Of a stretch of DNA of 64,000 nt, positions 10,879 through 22,200 are shown piece by piece. A program made the translations under genes and the position numbers. The stretch is from Cordia subcordata (Eukaryota > Streptophyta > Magnoliopsida > Boraginales > Cordiaceae): the NCBI GenBank assembly GCA_028554755.1, contig JAPTOF010000011.1, positions 6,290,501 to 6,354,500 of the forward strand. Direction: 5' to 3'. Each line of letters opens with the position of its first letter. The stretch's first letter is position 1. The notes under the pieces are model-generated. The model saw nothing but the letters and a program-made list of their open reading frames with translations. It was not told the DNA's origin and made no database searches.

Positions 10879-13800
10879 GTCTCCCACTTGAGAAATGTTA
10901 ATTATTTTATTTATTTTCAAATCATTTAAAAAGAAAAATATTTATTAGGTTGACTAATAAACAATATGTGGCCACAATTTTAAAAAACATCCCAGTTCAC
11001 AAGATTACACCTCGAACATAAATCTAGACCAACAGGATTATCAAACACCAAATCATGGTAGTCATAATGTTCCATATTGACACAAGCCTTTCCATGGTCA
11101 TAAATGTCATCCAACCCTATTATCATGGACCAAACATATGGAAGCGTAGCAAGAAACTAGCACCAATATGTGATTAAATATGCTATTTCTTTGTCAGACC
11201 TCAACATGATTTCTCCAAGATTGACATTCAAAAGGCCAAAAAAATTCATTATTTTTGTCCTTACAAAATAGCGTTAACATGCTAGAGGAAAGAATATATA
11301 TCCTCACAAAACCGCAATCAAACAGGCTAAAGAAAAGAAAACATATTCGACCAAAATGGTATTCTTATAGAGATATTAAACTCAATAGGGGATCTTTTCG
11401 CAATAGACACCAAACATAAGATCCTTAACAAAGCATGAATACAAGTAATCACAATATATTAGTCATGTTGTGAAATATAAATCAACATGCTATTGTACAA
11501 ATGCACTAATATGCAAAACAAAATATATAACATGGGGAACATTCAACAGTATATGATAAAGTAAAGCTCCCATTAGACAATAGTATCAAACGACAGTGAC
11601 ATACTCATATTCTCATCAAGTTTCACAAAGACAATAGATCCACGACTATTATTGAAGAGGTCAGTTAACATGTTATCAGTAGCAATTTGTTCTATATGAA
11701 TGCCACCATTTTGACAAAAAGGCTGACTAATAAGAACTTGATATCTATATGCTTACAAGCTTTAGGAATTCCATTATTCCTTGAGAATAAACCAACAGTT
11801 CTATTATCATAATAGATACTAATAGATCTAGTATAAAATGTACAATTCTCAAACTAGGTACCATGTTCTTGAACAATATAGCATGAGATGGGGCTTCATA
11901 ACAAGACACAAATTCGCATAGTTAAAGAGGCAATAAATTGTTATATAGTACTCTTCTAAGATACATGCCTTCTGGCTAACATAAAGATATGCCCAAAATT
12001 AGATTTTCAATTATGTGAACATCTAACATAGTCAGAGTTAAAATATCCAACTAACTCTAGATGATCTACTTTATAGTAAACAAGCATATAGTTTTGGTCT
12101 TTTACAGGTATTCATTACCTAATTTGCAATTACCCAATTATCCCTTCTAGGATTTATTTAGTATTGACCAATAACTCTTACCACAAAAGTGATATCAGGT
12201 ATAAGGCATGCTTGAGCATACATTAACCTTCCAACAACACTAGCATAAGGCATATCTTTCATAGAACTCCTCTTTATATCATTTTTGGGATATTGCTTCA
12301 AGCAAAGTTGATCATCTTTTACAACAAGCGCATCATGAGGCTTATAATTCTACATATTAAAACATTTTAGAACTCAATTAATGTAAGCCTTTTGTAAAAA
12401 GAAAAATCTCATGACACCTATCTCGACACATTTGAATACTAGAACAAAAGAAGCCTTTCCAAGATTTTCATATTGAAAGTTTTAAATAAACATTATTTAG
12501 TCTTATGGAGCATACCCAAGTCATTTACAGCTAGTAGAGTGTCATCAACATATAGGATTAGAAAGATAAATTTACTCTCACTGATCTTGAGGTACATACA
12601 TTGATCAACTTTATTTTCCTCAAAACCATAAAAGGTTACCTTTCCGTCAAATTTCAAATACCATTTTCTCGAGGCTTGTTTCAAACCATAAATAGATTTT
12701 CAAGTTTACAAACTAAGTTTTCTTACTAGTAACAGCAAACCTTTTAGGCTATTTTATGTAGACTTCTTCATATATATCACTATTGAGGAAAGTTGTTATT
12801 GTTGTTGTTGTTGTTTTTTTTTTTTTAACGTCCGTTTGATATAACTCCAAATTAAAATGTGCCACAAGAGCTATAATGACCCTAAAAGAATCTTTTGTAG
12901 AAACAAGTAAAAAGGTTTCATTGTAATCTATACCTTCTCTTTGAGTAAAGCCTTTTGTAACTAATCTCGCCCTTGACCTTTCAATCATCTCTGGGGATCT
13001 ATCTTAGTCTTGAAGATCGACTAGGAACCAACAGGCTCGTGACCCTTAAGAAGATCAACAAGTTCCCAAACTTCACTAGCCATCAGTAACTACATTTCAT
13101 CTCTTATAACACCCATCCATATGTCAGATTGATCCCCATAAGTAGCTTCACAAAATGTAACCAGGTCAACTATATTGCCAAGAAGATAATTTCCTTACCC
13201 AGGTAAATGAGATAGTCATTAGAGATGGCATGTCTTCTTCCTCTAGTAGACCTCCCTAAATGTTGTTCCCTATTAGACTCTCTAAGGTTGTGATCTCTCA
13301 ACATGTGGATTCTCATTAGCTATAACATGTTCATATACTATACAGTACACACTAGTATCTTGTCTCTCAATGGAAGTCAAAGTACTAGCTTGGCTCTTTA
13401 TTAGTAGTAGAAATGAGACAATTTCTCTATCATTATCCTCGGTAGTAGGTTGAGACCATACAACATTATGAGCATCCAATTCTAGGAATTTAGCCGTCTA
13501 AGATTTGACAATCTTAGTACCATGTGTACGAGAGTAGAACCTATGTTCTTGAAAATGAGTTGAATGTCCAATAAAATAACAAGTAGTCTTCAGGTCTATG
13601 GTTTCTCTTATTGGATTATAAATCCTTACCTTGGTAGGACAACCCTAAACTCTTAAATGGTTTAATCTAAGCTTTATCCTTACCCAAGTTCAAAGGAGTT
13701 TTAAGAATAAACTTGTTGGGAAGGAGTTTTAGGAATAAACTTGCTGGGAACACAGTCACATATATAACAAGTTGTTTTGATGACTTCATCCTAAAGGTAG

Positions 13801-14660
13801 TCTTGTAGGTCAGTGACACTCATCATGCTTCTTATTAGATCCTTGAGGGTGTGATTTCACCTTCAGCCACATTATTTTTTTTTCAGGGCTAGTAAGTATG
13901 GTATATTGGATAATAATCTCACAATCTTGTAAGTACTTGACAGAAGACTCTATGTGCAGTCTAGAGACTATATGTCTATCGTAGCACTCATGTCAACCAC
14001 TCAGATATAATAATTTTAACAATCTTCCCAAGTTGTTCTCCTACCTTAGTCTTAAAAGAGTTTAAATTTTTCAATAGCTTTAGACTTCTCTTTAATCAAA
14101 TAGAGGTATCTATAATGAGAAAAGTAATCAGCCAAAGTAACAAAATATTTATTGCCAAGCAATGTAAGAATGAGAGTCCTTACTATATGTATGTATTACT
14201 TCTTAAAAGGTTAGAACTATGGGTAGCATATTTCTTTTAGTTTTTAGTGAGCTTACCCTTTATGCACCCAATACACATTTCAAGATTATCAAAATGTAGA
14301 GAAGGTAACATGTCACTTTTAATGTGTTTTTCAACTTTTTCTTTAGAAATATAACTTAAACTTTTATGCCATAGCAAAGAAGAAATTTCTTTAATTAAGC
14401 TCTTTTAGAAGCAAAATTTTCGGTATGAAATGAGTTATAAGAACTTTTCGAAAATAAACACAATTGCTATTAACCATTTGATAAAACTCATTCACCCACA
14501 ATTTTAGAATTGAAAACAATTATACTTTTCCATTGCAAGAAGTTAAAACCATAACCAATTTTCTCTAAAATAAAGACAGAAATTAAGTTCCGTCTCAAAG
14601 ACAACACATTAAAACATAGTTTCTAAAAGCAAGTTCAAAACTAGTTTTTTAATGCAGACT
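10879..14660 (-). pseudogene. Decayed Ty1/copia pol region
   Basis: On the minus strand the order of domains is that of copia: GAG-pre-integrase (HKSLSYISKEKVEKH-like, near 14370), integrase core (YFVTLADYFSHYRYLY-like, near 14150–14080), reverse transcriptase at 12988–12749 (RLVTKGFTQREGIDYNETF) and 12684–12493 with the catalytic LYVDD box, and an RNase H tail near 11820–11600 (YYDNRTV, HIDIKFLL). Numerous stops and frameshifts divide it and the gag region is missing or unrecognisable. A run of GTT repeats near 12795–12815 interrupts the reverse transcriptase. It is inactive and old. Confidence 0.75.
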
Positions 14661-14792
14661 AACAGTCCCTATGTATTATGCTCCAATGACAATATTAACC
14701 TCAACTTTAATCTTAGACTCTAATTTACTTAGTCTTCTTCTGCATTTTTTTCCCCTAACAAAGATCTAAGATTTGAACTCAGTGCACTAATG

Positions 14793-15056
14793 CTCTGTTT
14801 GTTATAGTCTTATTTTAAGATACTTATCTTATTAAAATGAAGGTACATCTTATAAGATTTAAGAAATCTTTTCATGCATCCTATGAAAATTCAAAACAAA
14901 ACCATACTTTTTATCTTATAAGAAATAAGCAATCCTTCTTATCTTATTTTTTACAATTATAGAATGTATGGTGCATATGATAAGATATCTTAAATCTTAT
15001 AAGATATCTCCAAATTTCAATAGGATAAGCATCTTAAAATAAGATCATTCCAGACA
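14793..15056 (+). mobile_element. MITE family M1, copy 1
   Basis: One of three homologous copies in the window (others at 32568 and 41338). It starts CTCTGTTTGTTATAGTCTTA, and its right end, reverse-complemented, reads TGTCTGGAATGATCTTATTT. About 45 bp of each end are inverted repeats of one another (CTTATTTTAAGATRCTTATC). It is non-coding. The superfamily is not certain because the target duplication is unclear. Confidence 0.65.
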
Positions 15057-15680
15057 CAATGTAAGTTCTCTTGTAACCCTTATATAGATTTTTTGTTGTA
15101 TTTGCTAAGTTACTATTGGGGGTTGTCTTTTTTTTTTTTTTTTAATATTGGCAACAAAGGAACAGATGGACATATAGGATATTGTGAAAAATAAAGATTA
15201 TTGGAGTAAACCTTCGAGTGGTCATTTTACTGTTTACTTTGATATATCCTTTGTAAGCAATGATTAGTATGTTGCCTTTGCTTCTACTATCCATAACAGC
15301 AATAGAGATATTATTATTATTTTTTTTGTGGATTGTAGTAGAAATATTATTGATGAAAGAGTAAGTATTGCTTTACAGGCACTCGCTTTACTTCAGTCTC
15401 TTACCAAATGGTGAAGGATTCTGACAGACAATAGATCACTTTGGACATTGACTTTAAAGTTTTTTACACAGCTGTTGTTCAAAAGAAATTACTTTCTTGC
15501 CATAAAATAAAAAAAAAAAGAGAAGAAAAATGCTACGAGTATTATTTTTTGGGTTTTTCTCTTTTGGTCTAGAAACTTTCATTATATCAAATGCTTATTT
15601 CTCATAGAAGTTGTTTGTAAATTATATCTTTTTGCAAAATTTTTCATAATTTTTGAGGTTTAACTATTTTATATGTAATG
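15057..15680. other. Intergenic DNA, no gene seen
   Basis: T-rich sequence with a poly(T) at 15128–15143. No frame or similarity is recognisable. Confidence 0.4.
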
Positions 15681-15685
15681 ACTTA

Positions 15686-16136
15686 TGTAAAACCCCATCC
15701 TTAATCCAGTTCTGTATGAGATTTTTATATACTTTATAATGGCTTGGGTTCACTATTATTGTCATCACCAGCTTAAGTATTTTGGGCTAGTAGGTTAGGC
15801 TCAAATATGGTGGCAGACTAGTAGTTGGGCCTACGTCATTACAGGTGGTATCAAAGCCAAGTTCTAGGCAGATCACATGTGTTCTGGGCAGATCCCATGC
15901 ATCTTGGGGTCTTGAATTGTGGTTCTATTCTGTTTATGCCTAGGCCGTGACGAGGAATTTACGTGTCTAGGGGAGAATCTGTAACACCTTATCCCATATC
16001 AATTCTGTATAAGATTTATATGTACTTTGTAATGGCTTGGGTTCACTACTACTTTTATCACCAGCTTATGCATTTTGGGCTAGTTGATTACGCTCAAGTA
16101 TGGTGGTAGGCCAGTAGTTGGGCCTAGGTCGTTACA
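15686..16136 (+). mobile_element. TRIM: complete miniature LTR retrotransposon
   Basis: Two LTRs of 158 bp (15686–15843) and 157 bp (15980–16136), both starting TGTAA and ending TTACA, bound a 136-bp interior. Two bases after the first LTR is TGGTATCAAAGCC (15846–15858), a primer-binding site for initiator tRNA-Met with one mismatch to the usual TGGTATCAGAGCC. A polypurine tract TAGGGGAGAA precedes the second LTR. The 5-bp target duplication ACTTA flanks it exactly (15681–15685, 16137–16141). There is no coding capacity, so mobilisation would depend on enzymes from another element. Confidence 0.9.
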
Positions 16137-16139
16137 ACT

Positions 16140-16297
16140 TATGTCATGTATACATTGATAATTGATAGAATAATTCATGAGAAGCCAAGTAATATTGTAG
16201 GTATTTTATAATTTACTTTTAATAGCAATGTTAGATATACTTTTTGATTATATTATAAGTATAGATTATCCCATGCATCACACGAGTGTTATACTAA
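16140..16297 (+). mobile_element. Possible Helitron 3' end
   Basis: The sequence CCATGCATCACACGAGTGTTATACTAAT at 16270–16298 is close to the plant Helitron terminus (hairpin near GCATCRCACGRG, then CTRR followed by T; here CTAA at 16294–16297). No matching TC 5' end was located, so the start given is arbitrary and the TRIM may lie inside the element. Confidence 0.3.
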
Positions 16298-16919
16298 TAT
16301 AAATGAAGCCAAAAGAAAAGTTAGAATCCTCAGTAGGATTGTTGATTCACTAAAAGAAATTAAAACATAAATTGTCAAGATGATATTTTTTTTCCAATTC
16401 AAAGGCGAGGGAAGGATTTGTCAAGATGATATTATTATGGTTGAGGTAATATATGATCGAGGTTGATCAACTAGGCATATGATATTATTTATTTTATGGT
16501 AATAAGTTAAAATATAAATTATTTATATCATAGTTGATTGAGTATTTATTGTCTTAATTTAAGATTGAGGGTTCAAATCTTGTTAACAATATTTCTTTTG
16601 TAAAAGAGAGAAGGGTAATTTAGGTAGTTTTGAACAAAAAAATTAATTTGGATAAAAGAATTATGGTTAAATGTAACAAATTTTGTTGTGACAGGGCGTT
16701 GCACTTTTGGTAGACCACGGTGGATTATGAGGCACTCTTCAGATTACAGGAGGATTCGACACTCTTTTAATATACCACAAGGAGGTCTAGTGCATTTATC
16801 CCAAGCATGAAAAATTTGATTACAAATCAACTTATACCAAACATGAAAAATTGGATTAGAAATCAATACCACAAATTTTGTGGAACTCATTTATCCCAAA
16901 TACACTGTAAGGTTCTACA
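16298..16919. other. Intergenic DNA, no gene seen
   Basis: AT-rich. It contains a partial repeat (ATCCCAAGCATGAAAAATT and ATACCAAACATGAAAAATT near 16800–16855). No gene is visible. Confidence 0.4.
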
Positions 16920-18576
16920 AAGGACAAGAGACATATTTATTGGATAGGGATAAGTTTTGTCTACCACTTTGTGGAAGAGGTCTTAGTCTTAAATCAGCAA
17001 AGGAAATGAATATGGACAATGCTTGCGATGCTCATATTGAAGGTGCTTAATGAGCTTCTTTTGGTTAGGGTCCTTAATGAGAAGTACTTTGGTAAAGATA
17101 TGTTTAACTATATGCTTAACTCTTTTGATTCTTTTATATGTTTAGCATTCCTAAAGAAAGAGATCGTTTTAAGAATGACAATAGATAGGTGATTTGCAAT
17201 AGGGGAAAAAAGTGAAAGTTTGGTTAGATTGGTGGATTGGAGATAACTCTTGATTGATGTTGCTATAGGAGTGATCCCAGAGGACAAGAGAAGTTAGCAT
17301 GTTTCAACCTTTGGTAGGGATAGTGGCTCTTAGGATTGGGATTGTTTTTATTCCAAGCTTCTAATATCAATTCTTTTGCACATTGCTAATATCAGAAAGT
17401 GGAAGGAGGATGATAAAGAGGATTTGACTAGCTTAAGCCTTGACCTAAAGGGCTTACTCACAATTGAATCTACTTTTAGGGCCTCACAAGACAGTCAACA
17501 TTCACATTATTTTTTTTTTAATTTTGAAATTGAAGCGTCCCTAAAGAATTAATTCCTTTGTTTAGCAGGCCAATCACAAAAAGTTGCCTCTAAATCCCAC
17601 CTTGCAACTAGGAACAATGTTGGTAACTCGTCCTAAGACATTTGTGGTGCCATAAGAGAAGATATGGAACATTTGGCTACATTCTTTCTGGGTGCGAATA
17701 TGGTGTTGGAATGATTTATTAGTCAAGATCAAAGGCGAAGTTTTCTTGTTAACCTTGAGGCGAGTGGATTTCTAAAAAAATATCAAATCTACAAGGAGCT
17801 ACTTTGGTGTGGTTTAGAATATTGTCTTTGTAGTGGCACTATGGAATATTTGGAAATGGTAGAATGATAGAGTGTTTATTGCACATAAACACGTGATCAA
17901 AAGTTTGGTGAAAATAATAATTTTCCAAACCAAGGAGATCTCAAAAGGTTGGTTGAGGTAGCAAAAAATAAGGGGACCTAGGTTGTGGAACATGGTGGAG
18001 ATTGGGTGCATTAACCCAATTGAGGGTTGGAAGTTGAATGTGAATGGATGCTTGAGAGGTAACCCAAGCCCAACAAGAGTTGGAGGCTTATTTCGTGATC
18101 ATAATAGAGAGCGGAAGATTGGCTTCACAATAAGTCTTGTTGTTTCTACCAAAACAAAGTTGAGCTTACTGCTTTATGGGATGGCATGCGGATGGCTAGG
18201 TCATTGGGTCTAGGAATCTGACGATTGAAATATATTCACTGACCATGTTTAACTTAGTTAAGGGTCTGTTGCCTCAATTTAGTCCTCTTTGACCACTACT
18301 AGAAGGCTTCAGGGACATCCTCAATCGTAGGAGAGGCATCAATACTAGACGTGTACACAAAAAAGTTAACTGTTGTACAGATTATTCGACGACTTTAGTC
18401 TTGATAGACCTATGTGATGTTGGCCAATCTTTGAGATCCCTGGCCAATTTCGTTTCCTTGGTTGAGAAGGAGAAAAAGATGTTTATTCTCTACAAAGGGA
18501 TGGTTATTTAACCGACCTTGACTTCCACTAAAATAAAAAACAGAAATAGATCTTTAAAATGCCAAAAAAAAAAAAA
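16920..18576 (+). pseudogene. Decayed L1-type LINE: RT end and RNase H, with poly(A)
   Basis: At 16930–17060 the frame reads DRDKFCLPLCGRGLSLKSAK, the conserved stretch near the end of plant LINE reverse transcriptase. Further on, at 17983–18213, an open frame carries WKLNVNGCLRGNPSPTRVGG followed by LFRDH, the first strand and catalytic Asp region (here D changed to N) of the plant RVT_3 RNase H-like domain. The element ends in a 13-base A run (18564–18576). Stops and frameshifts occur throughout. The 5' part is missing. Confidence 0.6.
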
Positions 18577-19212
18577 TTGATGATAGTGTTATTTACACCT
18601 TTTCCAAGTTGAGACAAATGCCTTCTACTGTCCGAGTGCATATATTTTCCCCAGGGGAATATGCCAAGTCTCGCACTCGCAGCCAACAGTTTTTCCCTGG
18701 TCAAGTTTCCGAAAACACCCTCACTCCGACATTTAATTTCCAAAAAGTATCAGTAGCATCCATCCAATCTTGCCCATCACATCTAGGGGTAACATCGTCA
18801 TTAAGAAGCAGTCCTATTCTCTAACTTTTTCCCCTTGCCCTTTTCACATTTGTCGTACTCTCAGCCAACGGAGGCTTCTCCCTCGCGTGGACGAACTGGC
18901 AACGTGGCATCCTCTCAACCTTCTATTGCTGCTGAGATTCTCCATTTTTTTCCTTAATTTTTTTCCCGCTTTTTAGTAACTAAAAAATATATAAAAAGTC
19001 AAAAAAATAAAAAATCAATTTTGCCACTAACGGGTTATCTTCTCATTGTTAGAGAGAGAAACAACTCCAATGGCGTAATTTCTTACTTACACAGCTCAAG
19101 TGTGTGTGTGTATATATATATATATATACACATATCTATATATATTTACACACACGTGTATTTATATATCTATATATATCTGTAAAGTCAACTGTTTGAC
19201 TTCCCGGCGACA
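18577..19212 (+). promoter_or_regulatory. Upstream region of the PHT4;4 gene
   Basis: This 636-bp stretch separates the LINE from the transporter start codon. It has a GC-richer block at 18640–18930 and an alternating (TG)n(TA)n run at about 19100–19165 that may include the TATA region. The frames crossing it are short and unlike any family I know. A transcription start cannot be fixed by eye. Confidence 0.35.
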
Positions 19213-22200
19213 ATGGCAATTGGCGCCATTGTTTCCAACCGAAACTTCGGTTCTTTCTTCGGTTCAGGTACTTCTTCAACTATGCATATTTGAATATACA
19301 CATATACATATATGTGTGTGTGTCTGTGTCTGTGTGTGTCATACAAGATTATATATATCTACAAACAAACACGCAGATATATATGTGTGGATATGCATAG
19401 GCGTTTGAACAGTTGTGCATTTTGTGAATTGTACGTGTTGTCAATTGGATTTATGCATGCATGCTACTATCTGGATGTTTCGTTAATTTCTATTGTTATT
19501 TTCTGTAACTAGATGGAGATAAGCTATAATTTTGAAGCTCTTTTTTCTGTTAAAAATTAACAAAGCAAAATAATTGAGCTTGAATTTTTGCTTGGACCTA
19601 AACAATTTAATCTCTGTCAATTTTCATTAATTTTCATTCTTTTTATTTTCTATTTTCATGGATAAGGATATGTAATTTTCTTTTTAATTAGATTCCTTTG
19701 AATAACTAAGTCTGCTCTACATCTGAATTTTGATTAATTTATGCCTATTTTTGTCGTTGGGCTGCATTATATAGTGGAAACTGATACACAAGGGAGCAAG
19801 CAAGAACTTTGAGTATTACTATTAGCTGTATTTTGCAAAATGAAGTGTTATATAGCAACGGAATTCAAGTTGAGGAATTGGGAAAAAGTTTGATAATTAA
19901 GCGCACAAAGTCATTTTGTTTCAATAAGATAATGGTATGTTTTGAGTTCTTGATTCTGGGAGCTAGTGTGCTAATTTTTGGAAGTTCATCAAGTCTTGCA
20001 AAATTTGTGTAATGTGAGAAAAATGTGCTCAACAACATTTATTAGGTTTCACATGTGATGGATAATTTCATTTTCTCCCTGCATTATGTAAACAATTGTT
20101 TTCGAGTCTGCTAGCTTCTAATAAATTCTGCATATTTTTCATGGGAAAGGATATCAGCCAGAACCTGCAGCGCAATATGCATATACAAATGTTTTCCACA
20201 ATAAGCTATATATTCCAAATGGGAGGTACTTACTTTCTGGATACAGATATCAATCATGCTCTAATGCCTTTGGTCCTTCAAATGGTAAACCTTTAGGCTT
20301 GAAGTTGACACGTGCTCAAGCGAATGATTCTCTTTCAATGGCCTACAGACTTAGTGGGAAATTTCAGACTACCAATCATAGAAGAAGAATCAGAAGCGTA
20401 TGTGGATGCTGTCTCTCCTCTATTTGCTCTCATGGTAATTGCATTCAACCAAGAAAGCTCGATAGACTTGGTTTTTTCCATGGGCAGAGTCGGCAGTTAA
20501 AACAAGCAACGATCAAAGGTTTTCGAGCTGACTACAAATCTGAGGAGTATGACATAACAGAAATAAAATTGGAGTCCCTTGTGTCATCAGAGGGTGCTAG
20601 CGAAGCTGTTTTGGTGGGAGGAATTGAGCAAACAAAACCTTGGTGGCAGGAGTTTCCAAAACGCTGGGTGATGGTACTGCTTTGTTTTGCCGCATTTTTG
20701 TTATGCAACATGGACCGTGTAAGTTGTTTTCCTTTTCTGTTTTATTTGTGTGCGTAATTTTCCTGAGATCAAGTATTACTTCTTTCCTTTTGGCTAGGCA
20801 AGTATTACTTATTTTCTGAACTCCTAGAATTTAAGAATTACCTTCTTCTATGGAGAGTTCTCCATGTGTCCACTATCTTTCTCGAAATCATGACTAGTGA
20901 CTACAATGTTTTTGAATATATGATACAGGTGAACATGAGCATAGCAATACTCCCTATGTCGAAGGAATTCAATTGGAATAGTGCCACTGTTGGTCTTATT
21001 CAATCCTCTTTCTTCTGGGGCTATCTGGTCACTCAGGTTTGACTCAGAATCTCTACGTATGTTGGCAATAACTAGAAGAGAATGGAGTTTATCATGTTTT
21101 ACTCAGATGTCAATCTTAAGATAAACTCTTAGTCTTATGTATTACGATCATGTCTTTGATCATAAAGAAAGTTACATAGTCTGTTTGAATATAAAATGGG
21201 AGGTGCCATATTTACAGTTTCTCTCAACCTTTTAAGGAATATGCTGTAAACAGATATGAACATAATTGGTAAAGCTTCAGTTCATGATTAGATGGATTGC
21301 TGTCTTGGCAAAATATGTGTATTCTTTTTCTCTTTCTGGTCCTTTTGGATTCATCTTGTAGCTATTTCTAACCCTGGTGGTTTCTAATGAATTTTCTCTT
21401 CTCAATGTTGTTTCTTATGTAGATTGTTGGAGGCATATGGGCTGATAAATTTGGTGGGAAATTAGTCTTGGGGTTTGGAGTTGTCTGGTGGTCTATTGCA
21501 ACAGTTTTGACACCTATAGCGGCCCGAGTTGGGCTTCCCTTCCTACTTGTTATGCGTGCCTTTATGGGAATTGGCGAGGTTTAGTTCTTCTTTATTTTCT
21601 TTATTTGTTATGGTTCATTGCAGATTTTAGTTAAACTCTAACCTTTATTTGAATAAATGAACTTACTGTTAACTTTTATTTCTTGTGTATCATTGGCATA
21701 TATTAAAAACTAATGGAGGAATAGCTGACAAGCTTTCCAATGAAACAGGATGTCTTCGGTGGACATGATTTGATATCAGACGCTTGTTTATCCCTGTTTC
21801 ATATCATGTCCTTTATTGATTTCCTCAGATAAGGTAAAAAAAGAAAAAAGAAAAAAGAAAAGAAAAAGAAAAAAGAAAAAGAGGAAAAGATGTATGAGTT
21901 AGATATTTTTGATAGTATCTTAGCTAAGAGCAATCACATGCCCATCATCTAGTGTAAGAGACTACATTAGAATTAGAGTAACCCTCTTAATCTCTACAGA
22001 TGTATTGTAGCTGACTGTATCACACTGTTTTGAAAATCTATTTTGTTAGTCTGAAGAATTTGAGCTAACACTTTAAGCAATCATAAAGCAATACTGGGTG
22101 TTCTTCATATCCAATTGTATTAATTGTCTTGCTTAATAAATCTTTGTCCTGTATATAGAGTATACTCAAAAGTTATTTTCTATTATGGTCACGATAATGC

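Noticed and set aside
15690..16136. First read as a simple tandem duplication
   Set aside because: The primer-binding site, polypurine tract, TG..CA ends and the 5-bp duplication show it is a TRIM.
19100..19512. Frames rich in Tyr, Ile, Cys and Val
   Set aside because: They are translations of (TG)n and (TA)n microsatellites, and they overlap the true first exon of PHT4;4.
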